Below the pieces are notes generated by a model that saw only the letters and a list, made by a program, of their open reading frames with translations, did not search any database and was not told where the DNA came from. 49,769 nucleotides of DNA from Acidobacteriota bacterium (GTDB lineage: Bacteria; Acidobacteriota; Polarisedimenticolia; J045): positions 1 to 49,769 of the forward strand of contig RFHH01000107.1 of assembly GCA_003696075.1 (NCBI GenBank), read 5' to 3'. Shown piece by piece: positions 43,727 through 49,769 of this stretch. Within the stretch, counting starts at the first letter, position 1. Each line of letters starts with the position of its first letter. The position numbers and the translations under genes were made by a program.

Positions 43727-45115
43727 TCAGCGCCAGACCTTCGACAGGAACTCCTGCACTTCCGGGACGCCCCCCTGGAGGATCAGGTAGCCGTCGTGCG
43801 GTTCGCGCGGCGTCATCTCGCCCGCGATCGGGGTCTTCATGAGTTCGACGACCTTCTCCGGATCTCCGGGGTGGAGGCCGAGAGCCCAGCCCAGCTTGAT
43901 GTAGGCCACCTCGGGGAGCATGTTCCCGAGCGGCACGACGCCGAGTCCGAGGATTTCCCGCCCCGTTTCGTAGACGTACATCTGCACGAAGCCCCACAGC
44001 GTCTGGAGCGTCATGAAGACCAGCACGCCGGCGTCCCTGGCCCGCTCGAGCGCGGGATAGACCTTGCGGTTGACGTGCCCGAGCCCGGTGCCGGCGATGA
44101 CGATGCCCTTGTAGCCGCGCTCGACGAGGGCGTCGATGACGTCGGGCTGCATGTTCGGATAGTAGTAGAGCAGCGTCACCCGCTCGTCGAAGGCCGCCCG
44201 GATGTCGACCTCGCGGTCGTTGCGGCGCGGCGCCCAGTCGTCCTTCAGAAGCCGCATCTCTCCGGGTTCGATCGTCGCCAGCGGGATGTCCCCGATCGTT
44301 CGGAATGTGCTGCGATAGGAGCTGTGCATTTTGCGCACGCGGGTCCCGCGGTGGAGCAGGTTGTAACGATCGGAGGTGGGGCCGAACATGCAGACCATGA
44401 CCTCAGCGATCTGTCCGTGCGCGGCCGCCCAGGTGGCGTTGATCAGGTTGCGCGCGGCGTCGGAGGACGGGCGGTCGGACGACCGCTGGCTGCCGACCAT
44501 CACGATCGGCACCGGCGGGCGCTGGACCATGAACGACAGGGCAGCGGCGGTGTGGTGCATCGTATCGGTGCCGTGCCCGATGACGATCCCGTCGTAGCCT
44601 TCGCGGATCGCCTCCCCGATGCGCTCCGCCAGGACGAGGTACTGCTCGGGGCCCATGTTCTCGGAGAACACGCCGAACAGTTTCTCGGTCTCGAGGTTGC
44701 AGATGTCGGCCAGCTCCGGAACCGAGCCGTAGAGCTCTCCCGGGCTGAACGCCGGAATCACCGCACCGGTACGGTAGTCGAGGCGCGACGCGATCGTGCC
44801 GCCCGTTCCGAAAAGCTTGACCTTCGGTTTGGCTGGATCGACCGGGAACTCCTGCTCCGGGATCCGGTAGTGCGCTTCGCGGTAGCCGGTCTTGACCAGT
44901 TCGACGATCGTGTCGTAGCGCACGCCGATGTTGTAGCCGCACGAGAGCTTGATCACGAGATGCTCGGGATCGGCTGTCTCGGAGCGGGGGAGGATCAGCC
45001 CCTCGAACCGTCCGCGCGTGGTCTCGGCGATCACCTCCGACCACACGGTGACGCCGAAGCGCTTCATCACCGAAAGCAGCGGATCGCGGTAGCCTTCGTA
45101 GGGGTCCTTCGCCAT
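43727..45115 (-). CDS. gatD: Glu-tRNA(Gln) amidotransferase subunit D (archaeal type)
   Basis: This 462-residue protein is an asparaginase-like glutaminase with the extra N-terminal barrel (about 1-85, TRGRFEGLILPR and LVIKLSCGYNIGV) that separates GatD from ordinary asparaginases. Catalytic residues are Thr107 (FGTGGTIAS), Thr183-Asp184 (GHGTDTMHHT) and Lys262 (RKMHSSYRSTF). GatD releases ammonia from glutamine or asparagine for transfer by GatE, making Gln-tRNA(Gln) from Glu-tRNA(Gln). Its ATG overlaps the gatE stop by one base (TGATG), so the pair is coupled. GatDE is normally described as archaeal, and most bacteria use GatCAB. Confidence 0.92.
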   Translation of the reverse strand: MAKDPYEGYRDPLLSVMKRFGVTVWSEVIAETTRGRFEGLILPRSETADPEHLVIKLSCGYNIGVRYDTIVELVKTGYREAHYRIPEQEFPVDPAKPKVKLFGTGGTIASRLDYRTGAVIPAFSPGELYGSVPELADICNLETEKLFGVFSENMGPEQYLVLAERIGEAIREGYDGIVIGHGTDTMHHTAAALSFMVQRPPVPIVMVGSQRSSDRPSSDAARNLINATWAAAHGQIAEVMVCMFGPTSDRYNLLHRGTRVRKMHSSYRSTFRTIGDIPLATIEPGEMRLLKDDWAPRRNDREVDIRAAFDERVTLLYYYPNMQPDVIDALVERGYKGIVIAGTGLGHVNRKVYPALERARDAGVLVFMTLQTLWGFVQMYVYETGREILGLGVVPLGNMLPEVAYIKLGWALGLHPGDPEKVVELMKTPIAGEMTPREPHDGYLILQGGVPEVQEFLSKVWR

Positions 45116-47166
45116 CACCGCGCCTCCAGCCGGCCTTCCATGGCCGACACGAGTCGCGCCCGCACCTCGCGCGCGGGCACGCGGCCCCTCACCCCGGCGA
45201 GGGCCGTTCCCATCGCCCAGCGCAGAGCCGCCTCCGGATCGCGGGTGCGAAGTCGGTCCAGCTGCTCGAGCGCGCGGGCGACCGCCTGGTCGGCGAGGCG
45301 TCCCCCGGCGTCCGGTTCCAGCTCCGCCAGCAGAGCTCCGGGGTCGGCGTCCGGGCTGTCGGTGACGCGGGCGAGGGCCAGCTCGAAGCCCTCGGGAAGC
45401 AGCCGGCCTGCCGCCAGCGCCGCCGCCAGCGGGCGCACCCGGTGCGGCGGGGGGAGGGAGGGGCGGCGGGGGGCGAGCACGCGCGCGAAAGCGGCGGCGA
45501 CCCGACGGGCCGTCTCGGCCGGCAGCGGGCCGAGGGCGTCGAACAGGTCCGCCCAGGGGGAGGCCGCCAGCCGGGCCGCCGCCCGCTCGTCGAGGCCAGC
45601 CTCCCGGTACCGGGACTCCCGCTGCCAGGGCCGCTCGGGGAGTCCGGCCTCGATGCGGTCGACCCACTCGTCCGGGATCGGGAGGGGTGGGGTGTCGGTG
45701 TCCGGGTACATCCGGTCGGGTCCGGCCAGGATCCGCTCGAAGCCGGTCGACCCGTCGCGATGGGCCTGGCGCGTCTCGGGCGGGACACCCTCGAGAGCGT
45801 CCTGAGCCCGGATGAAGATCTCGCGGACCGCGGTGTCGAGATCCGCCGGGTCGCCCCAGACGACCACCAGGGCATCCTCCGGATCGGCCTGCAGGGCGCG
45901 GCGGAGGCGCCTCCAGGTGGTGCGGCTGAGCCCGTAGCCCGCCAGATCGGAGTGCACCATGAAGGGCCTCGCGGTCAGGCAAGCGATGACGCGGACGCGC
46001 TCGGCGAACTCGAAGGCGAACGTGTGCCGGGGCTGGGTCGGGCGCGAGAGCAGACCGCCGAACCGCGGCAGCCGCAGCGCCGCGACGGCCTCCCCCCGTT
46101 CCAGCGCCTCGGCGAGCGGCCTGTACCCCGCGCCAGCGAGGAGGCGCTCCGCCCGAACGGCGAGGGGAGAGACGTCCCAGGCCGCGCCGCCGGCCGGGAT
46201 CTCCAACATCTCTCGTTGCACGCCCCGCCGCCGCAGCTCCTCCCGGATCTTCAGCAGTTCGAGCTGGCGAAAGGCCTCGATATGGGCGAGGAGAGGCAGC
46301 CGCCGGTGATTGTCGACGCCCTTGATCTCGATTCGCCGGCCGCCCGCGATCGAGACGTTGACATCCTGGCGCGCCGCACCGGGCCCGCGCCGGACCTTAC
46401 GGCAGCAGCGGGTCGTGCGAGCGACGAGCCGCGCCCCGGCCTGCAGCTCCCACGGCGTCAGCAGGTCGGGTTCGGTGACGACCTCGGTCAACGGCATGCC
46501 GAGCCTGTCCGTCCGGAAGGTGATCCGGTGCCCGATGTCGGAGACCTCGCGGCAGGAATCCTCCTCCAGCGACAGCTGGCGGATCCGGAGCAGCTTGTCC
46601 ACGCCCAGCTCCGGCTCCCGGAACGGGATCGCACCCGAGAGCCCGACCATCGCCGTGCGCTGGAAACCGGTCGGAATCGAGCCGTCGAGGTACTGCTTGC
46701 GCATCACGTGGAGTTCGGAGACCAGCTTCAGGTCGAACAGGCGCGCGATCTCGAGCGCGATCAGGACCGCTTCGCGGTCGATCTCGAACGGCGGCGTGTC
46801 GTCGATCTCGTAGGTGCAAACCGTTCCGCGTTCCAGCAGATAGACGATCTCCTTCTTCGTCTTGAACTCCATCAGAGCGCAACCGTCGTATTCCCCCAGC
46901 TCGCTGAGGGTGGGACGCATGTGACGGAGCACCTCGGCGTCGTAGCGGTCGACGTATCTCCCCGCGGGGCAGCGGCAGAAGAGCTTGCTCTCGGTCAGGA
47001 GCTGCTGGTGCACCTCCAGCCCGGACATGAAGTTCAGCGCCCGGTAGTCGTCGGGCGTCATCTCGTCGAGGTCTCGCGCCGGGAAGTCGAGAGGGGGCTC
47101 GCGCTCGGGGTTCAGGTCGGCCGGGGGCCGGACCCCGGCCGCGGCGCGCGGCGTGTCGGTTGCCAT
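45115..47166 (-). CDS. gatE: Glu-tRNA(Gln) amidotransferase subunit E (archaeal type)
   Basis: The 683-residue protein belongs to the GatB/GatE family. [19 protein letters not shown] opens the kinase-like core, and [17 protein letters not shown] and [13 protein letters not shown] are further core blocks. Unlike GatB it has the AspRS-like insertion ([17 protein letters not shown] to GVPPETR), followed by [12 protein letters not shown] and a YqeY-like tRNA-binding tail. GatE phosphorylates and amidates Glu on tRNA(Gln). The ATG at 47166 follows GGGAGA and leaves a short, poorly conserved N-terminal extension before [18 protein letters not shown]. It is the first gene of a two-gene operon with gatD. 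Confidence 0.92.
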   Translation of the reverse strand: MATDTPRAAAGVRPPADLNPEREPPLDFPARDLDEMTPDDYRALNFMSGLEVHQQLLTESKLFCRCPAGRYVDRYDAEVLRHMRPTLSELGEYDGCALMEFKTKKEIVYLLERGTVCTYEIDDTPPFEIDREAVLIALEIARLFDLKLVSELHVMRKQYLDGSIPTGFQRTAMVGLSGAIPFREPELGVDKLLRIRQLSLEEDSCREVSDIGHRITFRTDRLGMPLTEVVTEPDLLTPWELQAGARLVARTTRCCRKVRRGPGAARQDVNVSIAGGRRIEIKGVDNHRRLPLLAHIEAFRQLELLKIREELRRRGVQREMLEIPAGGAAWDVSPLAVRAERLLAGAGYRPLAEALERGEAVAALRLPRFGGLLSRPTQPRHTFAFEFAERVRVIACLTARPFMVHSDLAGYGLSRTTWRRLRRALQADPEDALVVVWGDPADLDTAVREIFIRAQDALEGVPPETRQAHRDGSTGFERILAGPDRMYPDTDTPPLPIPDEWVDRIEAGLPERPWQRESRYREAGLDERAAARLAASPWADLFDALGPLPAETARRVAAAFARVLAPRRPSLPPPHRVRPLAAALAAGRLLPEGFELALARVTDSPDADPGALLAELEPDAGGRLADQAVARALEQLDRLRTRDPEAALRWAMGTALAGVRGRVPAREVRARLVSAMEGRLEAR

Positions 47167-47287
47167 CGGTTCTCCCGCACCGAGAGCGAGGTGCGCCCTT
47201 CGGAAGGCCGCGGCCCGCACGCCCGGTCCCGCCCGGGGGGCCGCGCGCGAAGGGCGTCCTGAACGGCCGCCTCGCTTCGGGCGTGGC

Positions 47288-47293
47288 ATTATC
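47288..47293 (-). promoter_or_regulatory. -10 element of the gatE-gatD operon
   Basis: GATAAT (5 of 6) on the minus strand lies about 120 bases before the gatE ATG. No convincing -35 is visible at 16-18 bases. An in-frame ATG at 47316 lies upstream of this element and is therefore not favoured as start. Confidence 0.35.
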
Positions 47294-47337
47294 CCCGAAC
47301 CGGTCTGCCGCGCCACGCGCTCGGGAACCGCCGGGCC

Positions 47338-47343
47338 TACAAT
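47338..47343 (+). promoter_or_regulatory. -10 element of the acylphosphatase gene
   Basis: TACAAT (5 of 6) ends 26 bases before the ATG at 47370, with GAGGAGG between. No good -35 is visible. With the gatE element it makes the gap a divergent promoter region. Confidence 0.4.
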
Positions 47344-47369
47344 CGTCCGCCGAGGAGGTCCAACGTCGG

Positions 47370-47654
47370 ATGGAGCGGAGGACGGTGCGTGCGCGGATCG
47401 AGGGCCGCGTCCAGGGCGTCTGGTACCGGGCGTGGACCGTGGAGCGGGCGCGCGAGCTGGGTCTCGTCGGCTGGGTCCGGAACCGGAGCGACGGGTCGGT
47501 CGAGGCGCTCTTCTCGGGGCCTCGCGAGGCGGTCGAGCGGATGCTCGAGCTCTGCCGGCAGGGGCCGCCGGCGGCCGAGGTGACCGCCGTGAAGGCCGAA
47601 CCGGCGGAGAATGAGCCGCTCCCGGAGGGTTTCCACCAGCGCCCGACCCTCTGA
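47370..47654 (+). CDS. acyP: Acylphosphatase
   Basis: The 94-residue protein is a complete acylphosphatase. The phosphate-binding loop and catalytic arginine lie in [11 protein letters not shown], and the catalytic asparagine is in [13 protein letters not shown]. The enzyme hydrolyses acyl phosphates such as carbamoyl phosphate and acetyl phosphate in the cytoplasm. The ATG at 47370 is the first start after GAGGAGG and gives the normal family length. The gene converges on the DUF1207 gene with 23 bases between stops. Confidence 0.93.
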   Translation: MERRTVRARIEGRVQGVWYRAWTVERARELGLVGWVRNRSDGSVEALFSGPREAVERMLELCRQGPPAAEVTAVKAEPAENEPLPEGFHQRPTL

Positions 47655-47677
47655 GCGGGGCGCCCGGCAGCCGCGCC

Positions 47678-48814
47678 TCAGAGCGAAAAGCCGAAGCCGG
47701 CCCCGAGGTAGCGCACCCTCAGCGGGTAGAACTGCCCGTGGGGCGCGTGCCCGTCGTAGAACTCGAGCAGCACCTGGATCGAGCGGTCGAGCCGGCGCGC
47801 GTTCGGGAAGACGATCCCCGCCTTCACGCTCGTGTCGATGTCCCAGTCCGTCTCCGACCAGGCCTCGAGGTCGGCCCCGGCGACGAGGCGAAGGCGCGCG
47901 CGGCCGAGGTGGCGGCTCCGGTACTCCGCTCCCGCCTGCACCCGGTTGCGGCGCAGCGGAGTATCGGAGGAGAGGATCCGGATCGCTCCCGCGTAGACGC
48001 GCGCCCCGCGCCGCTCGTAGGCGGCGAGCGCTTCGAGCGCCTCGTAGCTGAGGTTGATCCGCTCCACCGGGGGCCCGGGCTGAGGATTGAGCAGGAACTC
48101 GTCGCCCAGATGGCTCGAGAGGTGGAACAGCCGCAGGCGTCCCGAAAACCGTCCGGAGTGCACCTCGACGGGAAAACCGATGTAGTAGTCGGCGTTGAGC
48201 AGGTCCATCGACTCGGCGTCGAGATTGAAGATCGCGAAGACCGCTCCGCTGATGCCGAGCTGCCACCCGTCTCCCTCCCGTTCTCCCGGCCAGCGCAGCA
48301 GGCCGAAGTTCTCCCCGAAGCCGACCGAGCCGACGTCGTACGTACCGAAATCGGTGCGGTACCGCTGAAAGGTGACGTGGAAACGGGGTTGTTTCTGGTC
48401 GGCGAGCGGCGGGACGAACAGCACCCCTTCCGGAAGCCGGATGGCGCGGCGTCCGGGTGGCGCGCGGAGCCACTCGATCCAGCCGCGCCAGCGTGACCGC
48501 GGCGCGCGCGGCACCGCCGGTTCGGGGAAGCGGATCTCGAGCGAGGGACACAGGGCCCGCAACGCTGCCGCGACGCCGGCGCGCTCGCCGGGGTCGTCGA
48601 GCGAGAGGTCGACACCCGCGAGCCGTTCGCCGTCGACCGTCACCGCGAGGACACGCACTGCGGGGTGCGGGCCGAGCGCCCCGGCGACGAGTCCGCGCGC
48701 GTAGGCGAGGCGCGCCTGTACCCCGTCGGTGCCGGGGGGCAACGTGCACGGTTCCTCCGCACCGGCGAACGCGGAGGATCCGAGAAGGAGAGCGGCGAGC
48801 AGATGCGGTCTCAT
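47678..48814 (-). CDS. DUF1207 family outer-membrane protein
   Basis: This 378-residue exported protein has a signal peptide (about 1-19, LLAALLLGSSAFAGA). Its C-terminal two thirds match my recollection of DUF1207, including RLRLFHLSSHLGDEFLL, RINLSYEALEALAAY and amphipathic beta-strands to the end (RYLGAGFGFSL), as expected of a small outer-membrane barrel. The first hundred residues are more variable and include a proline/arginine-rich stretch. The function is unknown. GAGGAGCGCC precedes the ATG, and a TTGGCA/CATACT promoter stands 22 bases upstream. Confidence 0.82.
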   Translation of the reverse strand: MRPHLLAALLLGSSAFAGAEEPCTLPPGTDGVQARLAYARGLVAGALGPHPAVRVLAVTVDGERLAGVDLSLDDPGERAGVAAALRALCPSLEIRFPEPAVPRAPRSRWRGWIEWLRAPPGRRAIRLPEGVLFVPPLADQKQPRFHVTFQRYRTDFGTYDVGSVGFGENFGLLRWPGEREGDGWQLGISGAVFAIFNLDAESMDLLNADYYIGFPVEVHSGRFSGRLRLFHLSSHLGDEFLLNPQPGPPVERINLSYEALEALAAYERRGARVYAGAIRILSSDTPLRRNRVQAGAEYRSRHLGRARLRLVAGADLEAWSETDWDIDTSVKAGIVFPNARRLDRSIQVLLEFYDGHAPHGQFYPLRVRYLGAGFGFSL

Positions 48815-48836
48815 GGCGCTCCTCGGGGGGCGGCGA

Positions 48837-48866
48837 AGTATGGGCGTCTGCGTGCCCGCGTGCCAA
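48837..48866 (-). promoter_or_regulatory. Promoter of the DUF1207 gene
   Basis: On the minus strand TTGGCA (48866-48861, 5 of 6) and CATACT (48842-48837, 4 of 6) are 18 bases apart. The -10 begins 22 bases before the ATG at 48814. Confidence 0.5.
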
Positions 48867-49231
48867 ACCCCTATGAGGTGCTTCCCCGATGGTGCGCGGC
48901 CGCGCCGGCGGGGCGCAGGTGCGGCCTGTTCCATGCCACCTCCCGCATCCGGGACGCGCGCGCCGATCGGCCCTTCCCCCACGCGCCGGATCCCGCCATC
49001 CTTCCGGCATGATCCGAAGGCGACATCCCCGCCGCCGGCGCTTTCGCGGCAGCCGCCGCGCCTTCGAAGCCGCCCGCCGCTTCGAGCCCCCCCTCTGCCC
49101 CTACGCCCCTGCCGCGCCCATCGCCAAGACGCCCGCTCCCGCGGCTGGAAACCCCACCGCCGCGGCGGTCCGGTCAGGAACCGTGCCAACGCAGGCCCGG
49201 CGCCGAAAACGCACCGCGAAGGAAGCACCTC
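48867..49231. other. GC-rich gap without a recognisable gene
   Basis: These bases between the DUF1207 promoter and the 3' end of the dehydrogenase gene are rich in CCGCC runs. Short open frames exist on both strands but have no domain, no ribosome site and arginine/proline-rich translations typical of noncoding GC-rich DNA. No repeat or strong hairpin stands out. Confidence 0.4.
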
Positions 49232-49769
49232 TCAGGGTTCGATGAGGACTTTGAGCGTCTCGCCCCCCTCCGCCGCCAGCCGAAAGCCCTCCCCGATCCT
49301 CTCCAGGGGCAGCCGGTGGGTCACGAGGGCGGCCACGTCGATGCGCCCGGAGGCGATCAGGTCGAGCGCGGCGCGCATCTCCTCCGGCGGACCGGCGTAG
49401 GAGGGGACGAGCCGGACGCCCCGCTTCCAGATGGCGGCGACGGGGAGCGGGAGCACCTCTCCCGGCTCGAGCGGCGCGAAAAGGGAAATCGTCGCGCCCG
49501 GTCCGGCGAGCTCGAGCGCCTGTTCGAACGCGGCCCGCGCGCCGGTGCAGACGATGACGTGATCGACCCGACCACCCGCGGCTCGCAGCGCCGCCTCGAC
49601 CGCCTCCCGTCCCGGCGGAAGCGCGGCATCGGCCCCGAGCCGGAGCGCAGCCGCCCGTCGCGGGTCCGACGGCTCGATCACCACGATCGGCCCGGCGCCC
49701 GCCGCGCGCGCGGCGAGCAGGTGGAGCAGGCCGGAGACGCCGCCGCCGAGGATGGCGACGGCGTCGCGC
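49232..49769 (-). CDS. Medium-chain (zinc-type) dehydrogenase, C-terminal part
   Basis: The coding frame runs off the right edge, so only the last 178 residues are present. They begin within the Rossmann domain: ILGGGVSGLLHL (GXGXXG) and VVIEPSDPRR, where the acidic residue at the end of strand 2 favours NAD(H). DHVIVCTGARAAFEQALEL and the final LPLERIGEGFRLAAEGGETLK are typical of threonine/sorbitol-dehydrogenase-like members. The zinc-binding N-terminal half lies outside the window, so metal content and substrate cannot be judged. Confidence 0.87.
   Translation of the reverse strand, partial: RDAVAILGGGVSGLLHLLAARAAGAGPIVVIEPSDPRRAAALRLGADAALPPGREAVEAALRAAGGRVDHVIVCTGARAAFEQALELAGPGATISLFAPLEPGEVLPLPVAAIWKRGVRLVPSYAGPPEEMRAALDLIASGRIDVAALVTHRLPLERIGEGFRLAAEGGETLKVLIEP

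Noticed and set aside
47167-47316. Longer N-terminus for GatE from an ATG at 47316
   Set aside because: The extra 50 residues are arginine/alanine-rich, the GATAAT -10 element lies downstream of that ATG, and GGGAGA stands correctly before the ATG at 47166.
48867-49231. Small arginine/proline-rich open frames
   Set aside because: They have no ribosome sites or domains, and similar frames occur on both strands, as expected for CCGCC-rich noncoding DNA.

Overview
This is a G+C-rich (roughly 70 %) and densely coded bacterial chromosomal segment. I see no rRNA, tRNA, CRISPR array, insertion sequence or phage gene. Bacterial features include Shine-Dalgarno sites before most genes, sigma70-like promoters (the clearest is TTGACA-17-GATAGT), a Do-type periplasmic protease, hybrid histidine kinases, a DUF1207 outer-membrane protein and a Gld-type ABC cassette. 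Together they suggest a Gram-negative, oxygen-exposed heterotroph that exports proteases. Predicted proteins resemble those of Acidobacteriota-like or neighbouring uncultivated phyla, but a phylum cannot be fixed from sequence alone. Two features are better known from archaea: GatD/GatE and the AMMECR1/radical-SAM (AmmeMemoRadiSam) genes.

Layout. 1-2232: 3' part of an acyl-activating enzyme/acyl carrier/PlsC acyltransferase fusion. 2341-4756: three overlapping genes of the AmmeMemoRadiSam system. 4766-7395 (minus): a methyltransferase and an HtrA/Do protease. 7396-8240: noncoding DNA with degenerate tandem repeats. 8241-11222: a peroxide-defence operon (PerR, rubrerythrin, two-cluster Fe-S/CCG protein, DUF3501). 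11223-11759: a second noncoding block. 11760-18032: a four-gene run of single-chain glutamate-mutase-like enzyme, polysaccharide deacetylase, CapK/PaaK-like ligase and POT peptide transporter. 18075-19547: an SDR and a cupin. 19623-24350 (minus): a 1575-residue secreted metalloprotease. 24489-25130: a KDPG-aldolase family enzyme. 25134-28877 (minus): a large hybrid sensor kinase. 29157-33252: a DUF2007 protein and two overlapping secreted M14 carboxypeptidase-family genes, the first without its zinc ligands. 33256-41999 (minus): an ABC ATPase/permease/GldG/DUF4340 cassette followed by two more hybrid kinases, one broken by a one-base frameshift. 42142-43510: a FEN-type exonuclease and an ACT-domain protein, divergent. 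43727-47166 (minus): gatE-gatD. 47370-49769: acylphosphatase, DUF1207 protein and the 3' part of a medium-chain dehydrogenase.

How the genes may work together. PerR has every metal-site residue of the Bacillus subtilis protein at identical positions and probably controls the downstream rubrerythrin operon. GatE and GatD would make Gln-tRNA(Gln) by transamidation. The secreted protease, the two M14 proteins and the POT transporter fit a life on extracellular protein. The mutase/deacetylase/ligase/transporter run and the tandem active/inactive M14 pair are the least expected arrangements, with the bacterial GatDE pair.
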